Positions 1-8,391 of a stretch of 47,659 bases of DNA are shown one piece after another. The notes under the pieces are model-generated. The model was given only the letters and a program-made list of their open reading frames with translations, searched no databases and had not been told where the DNA came from. The stretch is from Alphaproteobacteria bacterium (GTDB taxonomy: Bacteria > Pseudomonadota > Alphaproteobacteria > Caulobacterales > Aquidulcibacteraceae), in contig JAIYAO010000176.1 in assembly GCA_027488965.1 (NCBI GenBank), forward strand, positions 1-47,659, written 5' to 3'. Both the position numbers and the translations under genes were made by a program. Within the stretch, counting starts at the first letter, position 1. Each line of letters begins with the position of its first letter.

Positions 1-88
1 GCGGGGGGGCCTCAGGGTTGCCCCAGTCCACGTAGCGGAGGCGCAGGCGCTGCGAGATGAAGCTGTGGGACGTGGGGCCGGCGATCAT
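1..88 (-). CDS. alpha/beta hydrolase, N-terminal fragment
   Basis: A minus-strand reading frame begins with ATG at 88 and runs off the left edge. It gives 29 residues, starting MIAGPTSHSF and containing LRLRYVDWGNPEAPP. This is the usual N-terminal strand pair of alpha/beta-fold hydrolases, just before the HG oxyanion motif, which would lie outside the window. It is divergent from the crotonase gene at 202, and the roughly 110 bases between them should hold both promoters. Substrate and catalytic residues cannot be judged from this fragment. Confidence 0.7.
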   Translation of the reverse strand, partial: MIAGPTSHSFISQRLRLRYVDWGNPEAPP

Positions 89-201
89 GACGCCTTGATG
101 CCGCGTCGGGGCGCGGGGCGCAACACGCGGCGCTTGATCGCGCCGGGCGGGCTTCGTACGCCATGGCGGGGCGCGCAGCGTCGCGCCCCGGGGAGCACGC
201 C

Positions 202-1017
202 ATGGCCGCCGCTGACACCGTCGCCGCCTTCGATCTCGTGACCTACGCCTGCGCCGATCACATCGCGGTGGTCACCCTCAACCGGCCGGAGCGGCGCAAT
301 GCGCTGAACTACGCGGCCTACGACCAGCTGGAACAATGCCTGCGCTTCGCCAGCGCCGATCCAGCGGCGCGGTGCGTGGTGGTCACCGGCGCCGATCCTG
401 CGTTCTGCTCCGGCGACGACGTGATGGAGATCATGGCCGGTCCGAAGGCGTTTTCGCGCGCGCCCGCCCAGCCTGTGGTGCGCCACCAGATCACGCCCGC
501 CGCGCTGGCCGCGCTCGAGTGCGAGAAGCCGATGATCGCCGCGGTCAATGGCGCCGCGGTCGGGTGGGGGATGGAGCTTGCGCTCTACGCCGACATCCGC
601 ATCGCCTCCGAGAAGGCGAAGTTCGCGGAGCTGTTCATCAAGCGTGGCCTCGTGTGCGATGTGGGCGGCTTCTACCGGCTGCCGGCGATCGTCGGCCCCG
701 CCAAGGCGGCGGAGCTTCTGTTCACCGGCGACGTGATCGATGCCGCGGAAGCGCTGCACATCGGCCTCGTCAGCGACGTGACGGCGCACGACGTGCTGAT
801 GGCGCGCGCCATGGTGCTCGCGGGCCGCATCGCCGCCAACCCGCCGCTGGCGCTGCGCCACATGAAGGAGGGCCTGCGCCGCACCGCCTATGGCGATCCG
901 CGCGAGATCGGCGCCTGGGCCATCGCCACCATTCGGGCGCTGATGCAGACGGAGGATCACAAGGAAGGCGTCGCCGCGTTCATGGAGAAGCGGGAGCCCG
1001 TGTTCCGCGGGAGTTGA
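202..1017 (+). CDS. enoyl-CoA hydratase/isomerase family protein
   Basis: A 271-residue crotonase-fold protein, a normal length for the family. The CoA-pocket segment NRPERRNALN lies near residues 30-40, FCSGDD near 68-73, and the oxyanion-hole segment GAAVGWGMELAL near 118-129. The segment GLVCDVGGFYRLP corresponds to the family's usual GLVPDGGG; Cys-Asp replaces Pro-Asp/Glu, so hydratase activity is not assured and isomerase or other crotonase chemistry is possible. The frame opens 39 bases earlier at 163, but the ATG at 202 is preferred because the family begins here. An SDR gene follows after about 50 bases on the same strand, suggesting a two-gene operon for acyl-CoA or alcohol metabolism. 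Confidence 0.88.
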   Translation: MAAADTVAAFDLVTYACADHIAVVTLNRPERRNALNYAAYDQLEQCLRFASADPAARCVVVTGADPAFCSGDDVMEIMAGPKAFSRAPAQPVVRHQITPAALAALECEKPMIAAVNGAAVGWGMELALYADIRIASEKAKFAELFIKRGLVCDVGGFYRLPAIVGPAKAAELLFTGDVIDAAEALHIGLVSDVTAHDVLMARAMVLAGRIAANPPLALRHMKEGLRRTAYGDPREIGAWAIATIRALMQTEDHKEGVAAFMEKREPVFRGS

Positions 1018-1067
1018 TCGCACCATCTACGACACATTGAAACGACCAAGCCTGATCAGGAAATCCC

Positions 1068-1829
1068 ATGTCGAACTTTGATCTCACCGGCCGCACGCTG
1101 CTCGTCACGGGCGCCTCCTCGGGCCTCGGCCAGCGCTTTGCGCGGATTGCGGCGGCGGCGGGCGCGAAAGTCGCAGTGGCGGCGCGTCGCACGGACCGCC
1201 TCGCGGCGCTGGTGGATGAACTGGGGGCCGATCGCGCCGTCGCGGTCGCCATGGATGTGGAAAGCGAGGCGTCGGTGATCGCCGGCTATGACGCGGCGGA
1301 GGCGGCGCTCGGCCCCGTCGACACGGTCATCGCCAACGCCGGCATGAACAGCGAGGGCATGGCGGCGGATGTTTCCGTCGAGGAGTTTGATCGCGTGTTC
1401 GCGGTCAACGTGCGCGGCGTGTTTCTCACTGCGCGCGAGGGCGCGCGCCGGATGATGGCGGCAGGATCGAAGGAGACGGGCCGCGGCCGCGTCGTGCTCA
1501 TCGCCTCCATCGGGGCGCTGAAGGTGTTGCCGGGCCTCGCGGCCTACTGCGCTTCGAAGGCGGCCGGGGTGCAGCTCGGCAAGGGCATGGCGCGCGAGTG
1601 GATCAACCGCGGCGTCAACGTGAACATCGTCTGCCCCGGCTATATCGAGACCGAGATCAACGCCGACTGGTTCGCCAGCGACGGCGGCAGGAAGCAGATC
1701 GCGGGCTTCCCGCGCCGGCGCCTGATGGAGGCGGGCGACCTCGACGCCATCGTCGGCCACCTCTGCTCCGATGCCGCACGCGCGATCACCGGCAGCGTGT
1801 TCGCCATCGACGACGGCCAGACGCTTTAG
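1068..1829 (+). CDS. SDR family NAD(P)-dependent oxidoreductase
   Basis: A classical short-chain dehydrogenase of 253 residues. It has the Rossmann motif TGASSGLG at residues 14-21, NAG at 90-92, catalytic Ser147, and the YCASK motif with Tyr160 and Lys164. The C-terminus ends in the usual GSVFAIDDGQTL. An AGGAAA ribosome site precedes the ATG. It follows the crotonase gene by about 50 bases, so the two are probably cotranscribed; a 3-hydroxyacyl or alcohol substrate is an inference from this pairing. Its stop overlaps the stop of the convergent yghU-like gene by 4 bases. Confidence 0.92.
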   Translation: MSNFDLTGRTLLVTGASSGLGQRFARIAAAAGAKVAVAARRTDRLAALVDELGADRAVAVAMDVESEASVIAGYDAAEAALGPVDTVIANAGMNSEGMAADVSVEEFDRVFAVNVRGVFLTAREGARRMMAAGSKETGRGRVVLIASIGALKVLPGLAAYCASKAAGVQLGKGMAREWINRGVNVNIVCPGYIETEINADWFASDGGRKQIAGFPRRRLMEAGDLDAIVGHLCSDAARAITGSVFAIDDGQTL

Positions 1830-2698
1830 GTCTTGGCGATCTTGTCGGCGGTCTTCGTGTCGAAGTCGCTGGCGTCGTGGCGTTCGTGCAGCTGGCTCGA
1901 AGGTTCGCCCTGCACGCGGTTGACCATGCGGCCGCGCTGCACGGCGGGGCGCTGGGCGATCTGGTCGGTCCAGCGCTGGACGTGCTTGTAGTCCTGCACC
2001 TGCAGGAATTCGCCGGCGTCGTAGACGAGGCCTTTCACCAGCGCGCCGTACCACGGCCAGATCGCCATGTCGGCGATGGTGTACTCGGACCCGGTCATGT
2101 ACTCGCGTTCCGCGAGGTTGCGGTCGAGCACGTCGAGCTGGCGCTTCACTTCCATGGCGTAGCGGTCGATGGCGTACTCGATCTTCGAGGGGGCGTAGGC
2201 ATAGAAGTGCCCGAAGCCGCCGCCCAGGAAGGGCGTCGCGCCCATCTGCCAGAACAGCCACGACAGCGTCTCCGCGCGCGCCGCGCCCGCCGTCGGCAGG
2301 AACGCGCCGAACTTCTCGGCGAGGTGCACCATCATGGCGCCCGATTCGAAGAGGCGGATCGGCTCCGGGCCGCTGCGGTCGACCAGCGCGGGGATCTTGG
2401 AATTGGGGTTCACGGCCACGAAGCCGCTGGAGAACTGGTCGCCGGCGCCGATGTTGATGAGCCAGGCGTCGTATTCCGCGCCGCTGTGACCGGCGGCCAG
2501 AAGTTCCTCCAGCAGCACCGTCACCTTCACGCCGTTGGGGGTGCCGAGCGAATAGAGCTGGAACGGGTGCTTGCCGACCGGCAGCGCCTTTTCGTGGGTG
2601 GGGCCGGCGATGGGGCGGTTGATGTTGGCGAAGCGGCCGCCGTTGTCCTTGTTCCAGGTCCAGACCTTCGGCGGCGTGTACTCAGTCCCGTCTGCCAT
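1826..2698 (-). CDS. yghU: glutathione-dependent disulfide-bond oxidoreductase, YghU type
   Basis: This 290-residue protein matches the Nu-class glutathione transferase YghU in start (WTWNKDNGGRFANINRPIAGPT), length and domain order. The thioredoxin-like N-domain contains QLYSLGTPNGVKVTVLLEE, and NPNSKIPALVD is the region of the cis-Pro loop. An all-helical C-domain contains EYTIADMAIWPWYG. Family members bind two glutathione molecules and reduce disulfides in the cytoplasm. The gene stands alone on the minus strand, convergent with the SDR gene. No regulatory site is evident. Confidence 0.92.
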   Translation of the reverse strand: MADGTEYTPPKVWTWNKDNGGRFANINRPIAGPTHEKALPVGKHPFQLYSLGTPNGVKVTVLLEELLAAGHSGAEYDAWLINIGAGDQFSSGFVAVNPNSKIPALVDRSGPEPIRLFESGAMMVHLAEKFGAFLPTAGAARAETLSWLFWQMGATPFLGGGFGHFYAYAPSKIEYAIDRYAMEVKRQLDVLDRNLAEREYMTGSEYTIADMAIWPWYGALVKGLVYDAGEFLQVQDYKHVQRWTDQIAQRPAVQRGRMVNRVQGEPSSQLHERHDASDFDTKTADKIAKT

Positions 2699-2777
2699 GG
2701 CGTTCCATCCCTCAAGCGTCTCAGGGCCATGTGGGCGGCTGGGGCCGGTTTGGCAATCGGGGCCGGCTAATCCCCCG

Positions 2778-4049
2778 CTAAAGCGCGCGCCAGCCGATGT
2801 CGCGCCGGCAGAAGCCGCCCGGCCAGTCGATGGCGTCCACCGCGGCGTAGGCCCGGGCTATGGCGCCCGCCAGATCGTCGCCCACCGCCGTCACGTTGAG
2901 CACCCGCCCGCCGGCGGCGCGCAGCATGCCGTCCTCGTCGCGGCGCGTGCCCGCGTGGAAGATCTCCACCCCCTCATGCGCCGCCGCCTCCGGCAGGCCG
3001 CGGATGATCGAGCCGGTCAGCGGCGCCTCGGGGTAGCCCTGCGCGGCCAGCACCACCGTCACCGCCGGGCGGGGATCGAATACGAGCGGCGCGGCGCTGG
3101 AGAGCGTTCCCGTCGCCGCCGCGTGCAGCACGGGCAGGAGATCGGCGTCGAGCCGGCGCAGCAGGGTCTGGCACTCAGGGTCGCCGAAGCGGGTGTTGAA
3201 CTCGATGAGCTTGGAGCCCTCCGCCGTCACCATCACGCCCGCGAACAGCACGCCGCGGAAGGGCGCCCCGTCCGCGGCCATCCCGCGCACGGTGGGGAGG
3301 AAGATGCGCTCCATCGCGTCGGCGATCACCGCGTCGGTGACGACAGGGGCCGGCGAATAGGCGCCCATGCCGCCAGTGTTGGGGCCCTTGTCGCCGTCGA
3401 AGGCGCGCTTGTGGTCCTGCGCTGCGCCCATGAACACGGCGGTCTCGCCGTCGCACAGGGCAAAGAGGCTCGCTTCCTCGCCGGGCAGGAAATCCTCGAT
3501 CACGATGCGTTGCCCCGCCGTGCCGAACTTGCGCAGGAACAGGATTTGGTCGACGGCCTCGTCGGCCTCGCGCCGCGTCTCGGCGATCACCACGCCCTTG
3601 CCGGCGGCCAGCCCGTCGGCCTTGATCACGAACGGCGGTTCGCGCGTGCCAAGATACGCCTTGGCGTGGATCGCGTCGTCGAACACCTTGAAGTCCGCGG
3701 TCGGAATGCCGTGGCGGACACAGAAGTCCTTGGTGAAGGCCTTCGACGATTCCAGCTGCGCCGCCGCCTGCGTGGGCCCGAAGCAGGGGATGCCCAGCGT
3801 GGCGAGCCGGTCGGCGAGGCCCGCCGCCAGCGCGCCTTCCGGCCCCACCACCACCAGGTCGATCGTCTCGCGCGCGGCCAGCGCGGCAAGGCCCGCGGCG
3901 TCGTCGGCGGCCACGTTGACGCAACGGCCGATCGCGGCGATCCCGGGATTGCCGGGTGCGGCCACGATGCCGCTGACCAGCGGGCTCTGCGCGAGTTTCC
4001 ACGCCAGCGCATGCTCGCGCCCGCCCGCGCCGACGATGAGTAGCTTCAT
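2778..4049 (-). CDS. purD: phosphoribosylamine--glycine ligase
   Basis: GAR synthetase joins glycine to 5-phosphoribosylamine with ATP in de novo purine synthesis. The 423 residues are the standard length. The N-terminus MKLLIVGAGGREHALAWKL is diagnostic. The ATP-grasp core shows FVIKADGLAAGKGVVIA near residues 140-156, GPNTGGMGAYSP, and GDPECQTLL near 290. In many alphaproteobacteria purD lies next to xseA. Here the two are separated by about 2.9 kb holding DUF3800, SDR and DUF155 genes, the first of which looks inserted. Confidence 0.97.
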   Translation of the reverse strand: MKLLIVGAGGREHALAWKLAQSPLVSGIVAAPGNPGIAAIGRCVNVAADDAAGLAALAARETIDLVVVGPEGALAAGLADRLATLGIPCFGPTQAAAQLESSKAFTKDFCVRHGIPTADFKVFDDAIHAKAYLGTREPPFVIKADGLAAGKGVVIAETRREADEAVDQILFLRKFGTAGQRIVIEDFLPGEEASLFALCDGETAVFMGAAQDHKRAFDGDKGPNTGGMGAYSPAPVVTDAVIADAMERIFLPTVRGMAADGAPFRGVLFAGVMVTAEGSKLIEFNTRFGDPECQTLLRRLDADLLPVLHAAATGTLSSAAPLVFDPRPAVTVVLAAQGYPEAPLTGSIIRGLPEAAAHEGVEIFHAGTRRDEDGMLRAAGGRVLNVTAVGDDLAGAIARAYAAVDAIDWPGGFCRRDIGWRAL

Positions 4050-4093
4050 GGCGCCCGCTTGCAGCGCCGCGCGGCGGTGGTCAAGAAGTGCTC

Positions 4094-4122
4094 TTGACAG
4101 CGGAAGACTAATTTCCTACATA
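4094..4122 (+). promoter_or_regulatory. putative promoter of the DUF3800 leader and gene
   Basis: A perfect TTGACA (4094-4099) is followed after 17 bases by TACATA (4117-4122), a plausible sigma-70-type -35/-10 pair. It would start transcription near 4130 and give a leader of about 95 bases carrying strong hairpins before the DUF3800 start. The -10 matches the consensus only partly. Confidence 0.45.
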
Positions 4123-4130
4123 GCTTTCAG

Positions 4131-4217
4131 CAACAATGCTAGTCGTTCCGGGAAACCGGGCGGCGGTCCCTATGGCCACCTTCGGGTGGCCATAGTTGTA
4201 TTTGGGCACAGGGGTGC
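4131..4217 (+). ncRNA. structured leader RNA upstream of DUF3800 (candidate DUF3800-type RNA motif)
   Basis: The leader contains a CCGG-GAAA-CCGG hairpin with a GNRA loop (4148-4159). A perfect 11-bp stem, CTATGGCCACC/GGTGGCCATAG, is closed by a cUUCGg loop (4170-4195). A small GCAC/GTGC hairpin (4206-4217) has a purine-rich AGGG loop close to the start codon. Bases 4130-4133 can pair with 4196-4199 and enclose the first two hairpins, giving a junction-like fold. Conserved RNA motifs upstream of DUF3800 genes have been described by comparative genomics; whether this leader belongs to one of them is my inference. A simple attenuator or terminator is less likely because no T tract follows the stem. 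Confidence 0.5.
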
Positions 4218-4223
4218 GCAACC

Positions 4224-5066
4224 TTGCACATCATGTACGTCGATGAGTCCGGGGACCTCGGCGCGATGCCAGCGAGCCCTTCATCACGGGGGAATGATCA
4301 ACCGGTGTTGGTGATCGGCGGATTGATCGTAGATGCAAACCGCCTTGAAACTCTAACACAGGAGTTTCTAAACCTAAAAAGCCGATGGTTTCCCGGCCTG
4401 CCATATCCATCTAACAGGCATCTGGACAAAATCATTCCGGAAGCGAAAGGGGCTGGCCTTAGACGGAATGCGATGCGGGGAAGTCGAAACCAGCGAAGGC
4501 ATGCGATCGGGTTCTTGGACCACTTGGTTCAAATTCTGCAGCACCACCGTGTCAGGCTGGTCGCGCGAGTTTGGGTCAAGCCGCTTGGAAAGCCTTTCGA
4601 CGGCCGCCCCGTCTACACGTCATCAATCCAAGCGCTCTACAGCTATTTTGAGAATTTTCTGATTTCGCAGAATACGTTCGGATTTTGTATCGCCGATAGT
4701 CGCGATTATTTAAAGAATGTGAATGTAGCTCATTCAATATTCACGCAGAAGTACCAGCTAACTTCAGCAACCTACGGACACATTCTAGAACTGCCGACAT
4801 TCGGCCACAGTGAAAATCACGCCGGTTTGCAGATGTGCGATTTAGTTTGCTCCGCACTCCTGTACCCGATTGCTGCCGAGGCCTACTGCACGGGCTTTGT
4901 GGCGAATGTCCACGTACAGCCCAACGCAGCTGCTTTGCGTCAACGATTTGGGCAATCTCTCAAAGCTATGCAGCATCGGTTTCAGGAACCCTCGGGGCGC
5001 TGGGTCGGTGGGATTGTGGTCTCCGACGCCCACGCGCAGAGAAGTTCGGCCCTCATGTTTCGCTGA
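4224..5066 (+). CDS. DUF3800 domain protein (RNase H-like fold family)
   Basis: A 280-residue protein with the DUF3800 signature MYVDESGD at the N-terminus (acidic residues D7, E8, D11 counted from the TTG), an internal ADSRDY segment, and a C-terminal LQMCDLVCSALLYPI that carries the last conserved Asp. The family has a predicted RNase H-like fold and acidic metal-binding residues; its biochemical role is not established. The start at 4224 is TTG, giving MHIMYVDESG. The ATG at 4233 is the alternative. Base composition is clearly less GC-rich than that of purD or the next SDR, and the gene lies in a purD-xseA neighbourhood, both of which suggest horizontal gain. The structured leader upstream suggests RNA-level control or an RNA partner. 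Confidence 0.8.
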   Translation: MHIMYVDESGDLGAMPASPSSRGNDQPVLVIGGLIVDANRLETLTQEFLNLKSRWFPGLPYPSNRHLDKIIPEAKGAGLRRNAMRGSRNQRRHAIGFLDHLVQILQHHRVRLVARVWVKPLGKPFDGRPVYTSSIQALYSYFENFLISQNTFGFCIADSRDYLKNVNVAHSIFTQKYQLTSATYGHILELPTFGHSENHAGLQMCDLVCSALLYPIAAEAYCTGFVANVHVQPNAAALRQRFGQSLKAMQHRFQEPSGRWVGGIVVSDAHAQRSSALMFR

Positions 5067-5082
5067 ACAAGGCTTGCCGCTC

Positions 5083-5874
5083 ATGATCAACAATCAGAAA
5101 TCCATTTTCATCACCGGCGCCGCCTCCGGCATCGGCCTGGCCACGGCGCGCAAGTTCGCAGGCGAGGGGTGGTTCGTGGGCGCGTTCGATGTGAACGCCG
5201 AGGGACTCACCGCGTTGCAGGCCGAACTCGGCGCCGCCCATTGCTTGACGCGCACGCTCGACGTGACGGACCGCGCCGACTACGCGGCGGGGCTGAAGGC
5301 CTTCGGCGAGAAGACCGGCGGCACGATGGACATCCTGTTCAACAACGCCGGCATCGGCCGCGGCGGCCCGTTCGCGGACCAGCCGTGGGAGGACGTGATG
5401 GCGGTGGTCAATGTCAACTTCATCGGCGTGCTGAACGGCATACACCTGGCGCTGCCGCTGCTGAAGGCGACGAAGAATGCGCTGTGCTTCACCACATCGT
5501 CATCCTCGGCCACCTACGGCATGGCCAACATCGCGGTGTATTCGGCCACGAAGCACGCGGTGAAGGGACTCACCGAAGCGCTCGCCATCGAGTTCAAGGC
5601 GTACGGCATCCGCGCCGCCGACACGCTGCCCGGCCTGATCGACACCGCGATCCTGCCGCCGGAAGCGAAGACCCGCGCGCCGGCCGAGGGCATGTTCCGT
5701 CTCATCCAGCCCACCGAGGTGGCCGACGCCGTATGGGCGGCCTATGCGACGGACAAGATTCACTGGTATGTGCCGCCCGAGATCTTCGAACTCGACAAGA
5801 CGGCCACGCTGACGCCGGAGGCGACGCGCGACCAGATGGCCGCGATGGCGGGGTTCATCACGCGCGGGGACTAG
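5083..5874 (+). CDS. SDR family oxidoreductase
   Basis: A 263-residue short-chain dehydrogenase: TGAASGIG at residues 11-18, NNAGIGRGGPF near 87-97, and YSATK with Tyr153 and Lys157. The frame is open upstream into the end of the DUF3800 gene, but the ATG at 5083 places the Rossmann strand at the normal distance from the start. The short 16-base gap after the DUF3800 stop would allow read-through, yet the very different composition of the two genes suggests they are not an old operon. Substrate is unknown. Confidence 0.9.
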   Translation: MINNQKSIFITGAASGIGLATARKFAGEGWFVGAFDVNAEGLTALQAELGAAHCLTRTLDVTDRADYAAGLKAFGEKTGGTMDILFNNAGIGRGGPFADQPWEDVMAVVNVNFIGVLNGIHLALPLLKATKNALCFTTSSSSATYGMANIAVYSATKHAVKGLTEALAIEFKAYGIRAADTLPGLIDTAILPPEAKTRAPAEGMFRLIQPTEVADAVWAAYATDKIHWYVPPEIFELDKTATLTPEATRDQMAAMAGFITRGD

Positions 5875-5920
5875 CGGCCTCGCTGGCGCCGCGCTGCGCG
5901 ATGGGTCATCATCGTGCGGC

Positions 5921-6763
5921 ATGGCCAATCCCCCAAGTTCACCCGATTCGTTCAGTGCACGCCTCATGGCGGCGGCCAGCGAGGGGGCCGTGGAAGCACG
6001 CGCGGTGCTGCTGGGCGATCACATCGACGTGCGCGGGTTCGAGGCCGACGATGTCTTCGGCAAGAGTCCGCTGTCGTTCCGCCCGGCGGGCGGCGGCCTT
6101 GTGGCGGTGTTCCGCTTCGGCGCGGTGGTGTTCATCGCGGTGGACGAGGCCGCCCAGCAGCAGACCATCGAGGCGCTGCGCGCCCGCGTCGACGATCCGG
6201 CCAGCCCCATGGAGGTGGAGGCCGCCATGCTGCACGTCGCCGGCGGCGCCGAGGATTCCGTCACCGCTTCCGGCCGCATCGCACTTGTCGATTTCACCGA
6301 GCCGCGCCTTCTCATCGTCGCCGATGCGCTCGCCAAGAGCGTCGCGCTGGCCGACGATGAACGCTATATCCGCAAGGTGTTCGACCAGATCGAGCCGTTC
6401 GCATCGAACCTCGCCGCCACCGGCCGTACGGCGTTGTCTTCGAAGGCCGTGCTGCAGCTGCTGGGCGAGGCGCTGGTGGCGCAGACGCGGATGATCGGGC
6501 GCGTGGAAGTCCAGGAAAAGCCCGACCTGCTGTGGGACCGGCCGGACCTGCAGCGCCTCCATCTGCGTCTCGCCGACGAGTACGAACTCGACGACCGCGC
6601 CCGCGTGCTCGCCCGCAAGCTCAAGGTGATCGAGGAGGTCGCGTCCACGCTCACCGACGTCACCGACGCCGGGCGCGCGCTGCGGCTGGAGATCGCCATC
6701 GTGGCCATGATCGCGTTCGAGATCGTGCTGTCGCTCTACGCGCTGTGGAGCGGCATGCACTGA
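5921..6763 (+). CDS. RMD1/DUF155 family membrane protein
   Basis: A 280-residue protein resembling the bacterial YagE/RMD1 (DUF155) family, which is related to mitochondrial RMND1. The N-terminal part is soluble. The central segments VAVFRFGAVVFI and RLLIVADALAKSVALADDE are typical. A long helical C-terminal part ends in a single hydrophobic helix, ALRLEIAIVAMIAFEIVLSL (near residues 252-272), that would anchor it in the inner membrane. Bacterial function is not known. The first of two short palindromes follows directly after the stop. Confidence 0.82.
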   Translation: MANPPSSPDSFSARLMAAASEGAVEARAVLLGDHIDVRGFEADDVFGKSPLSFRPAGGGLVAVFRFGAVVFIAVDEAAQQQTIEALRARVDDPASPMEVEAAMLHVAGGAEDSVTASGRIALVDFTEPRLLIVADALAKSVALADDERYIRKVFDQIEPFASNLAATGRTALSSKAVLQLLGEALVAQTRMIGRVEVQEKPDLLWDRPDLQRLHLRLADEYELDDRARVLARKLKVIEEVASTLTDVTDAGRALRLEIAIVAMIAFEIVLSLYALWSGMH

Positions 6764-6770
6764 CATTGTT

Positions 6771-6881
6771 CTTCCCCGGCATGCGGGGGAAGCACCGGCG
6801 AAACCGGGGATGGGGTAGGCTCAGTGCAGACCCCCATTGTCTGGCCTGTGGCCAGCCGCTTCCCCGGCGACACGGGGGAAG
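6771..6881. repeat. pair of short GC-rich palindromes between DUF155 and xseA
   Basis: Two related hairpins lie in one intergenic space: CTTCCCC/GGGGAAG around 6771-6792 and again around 6859-6881, each with the spacer beginning GGC. The first lies 7 bases after the DUF155 stop and could act as a processing or termination hairpin, though no T tract follows. The near-identical arms suggest a small dispersed repeat rather than two independent terminators. Confidence 0.6.
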
Positions 6882-6910
6882 AAATCTCCAGCCTCCTATA
6901 TACTGCGCCC

Positions 6911-8308
6911 ATGGCCGATTCCGCTCCCCCCGCCTCCAACCTCCCCGAGCTGTCCGTTTCGGAAATTTCCCAGGCCGTGAAGCGGACCATGGAGACCACG
7001 TTCGACCGCGTCCGCGTGCGCGGCGAGCTGGGCCGCGTGACCGTCGCCAAGTCGGGCCACATGTATGCGGACCTGAAGGACGAGAACGCGAGCCTGTCGC
7101 TGGTCATGTGGAAAGGCGCGGTGGGCCAGCTCCGGTTCCGCCCGGAGGAGGGGCTGGAGGTGATTGCGGAGGGCAAGCTCTCCACGTTCCCCGGCAAGTC
7201 GTCCTACCAGCTCATCGCCGACCGGCTGGAGCCCGCCGGCGTCGGCGCGCTGCTGGCGCAGCTGGAGAAGCTGAAGCAGAAGCTCGCCGCCGAGGGCCTG
7301 TTCGCGGCCGCGCGCAAGAAGCCGATCCCGTTCCTGCCGGACACCATCGGCGTCGTCACCTCGCCCACGGGCGCGGTGATCCGCGACATCCTCCACCGCC
7401 TCGGTGAGCGCTTTCCGCGCCGCGTGCTGTTGTGGCCCGTGCTGGTGCAGGGCGAGCAGGCGGCGGGGCAGGTGGCGGCGGCGATCCGCGGGTTCAACAG
7501 TTTCGAGGGCAGCCTGCGCCCCGACGTGATCATCGTCGCGCGCGGGGGCGGCTCCATCGAGGACCTGTGGGCGTTCAACGAGGAGATCGTGGTGCGCGCC
7601 GCCGCCGAGAGCGCGATCCCGCTGATCTCCGCTGTGGGCCACGAGACCGACACCACGCTGATCGACTTCGCGTCCGACCTGCGCGCGCCCACGCCCACAG
7701 GCGCTGCGGAGAAGGCCGTGCCGGTGCGCGCGCAGCTGATCGAGCAGGTGGAGAGCTTCGGGGGGCGGCTGTCGGGCGGCCTGCTGCGCGGGATGGAGCG
7801 CCGGCGCACGGAGTTGCGCGCCACGAGCGCGCGCCTGCCGCGGCCGGAGGCGCTGCTCGCCTTCGCGCAGCAGCGGTTCGACCGCGCCGCCGAGCGGCTC
7901 GGCTTTGCCCTGCAGGCCAACACCCGCGCCGCCGCCGCCCGGTTCGACCGTATCGGCGTGCGCCTGCGCGCCGAGACGCTGACGCAGGCCATGGCGCGCC
8001 GGGCCGAGCGCCTCGGCGAACTCGACAAGCGCCTCATCGCCGCCGTCAACCGCGGCCTCGCCGATGATACCCGGCGCCTGCGCCAGACCGGGCGGCTGCT
8101 GGAGACGCTGTCGCACCGCAGTGTGCTAGCGCGCGGTTTCGCCCTCGTCACCGACGAGGCGGGCGGCGTGGTGCGCAGCGCCGGCGCGCTCAGCACCGGC
8201 GATGCGGTGAAGCTCACCTTCGCCGATGGCGCAGCGCCCGCCGTGATCGGCGGCGGGGAGGGCAGGAAGAAGGGCAAGGCCGCGCCGGTGCAGGGGAGCT
8301 TGTTCTAG
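6911..8308 (+). CDS. xseA: exodeoxyribonuclease VII large subunit
   Basis: The catalytic subunit of exonuclease VII, which degrades single-stranded DNA to oligonucleotides with XseB. It is 465 residues from the ATG at 6911; 29 codons of open frame upstream do not match the family. The N-terminal OB-fold (about residues 15-110) contains LPELSVSEISQAVKRTMETTF and KSGHMYADLKDENA. The nuclease domain contains VVTSPTGAVIRDILHRL, VARGGGSIEDLWAFNEE and AVGHETDTTLIDFASD, the family's conserved acidic and His positions. A long coiled-coil helical region with many Arg and Glu residues follows. xseB is not in the window. Confidence 0.96.
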   Translation: MADSAPPASNLPELSVSEISQAVKRTMETTFDRVRVRGELGRVTVAKSGHMYADLKDENASLSLVMWKGAVGQLRFRPEEGLEVIAEGKLSTFPGKSSYQLIADRLEPAGVGALLAQLEKLKQKLAAEGLFAAARKKPIPFLPDTIGVVTSPTGAVIRDILHRLGERFPRRVLLWPVLVQGEQAAGQVAAAIRGFNSFEGSLRPDVIIVARGGGSIEDLWAFNEEIVVRAAAESAIPLISAVGHETDTTLIDFASDLRAPTPTGAAEKAVPVRAQLIEQVESFGGRLSGGLLRGMERRRTELRATSARLPRPEALLAFAQQRFDRAAERLGFALQANTRAAAARFDRIGVRLRAETLTQAMARRAERLGELDKRLIAAVNRGLADDTRRLRQTGRLLETLSHRSVLARGFALVTDEAGGVVRSAGALSTGDAVKLTFADGAAPAVIGGGEGRKKGKAAPVQGSLF

Positions 8309-8391
8309 GCAGTCTTGCGCGTCGCGCCCGCAGCTATTCGTTAACCATCGGTTCGTAGCGTGATGTCTCGCAGTTTCGGGATTCCGCGCCC

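Noticed and set aside
8341-8355. Possible CtrA box before flbT (TTAA-N7-TTCG)
   Set aside because: Only 6 of 8 fixed bases match; too weak without other evidence, although the place would be sensible.
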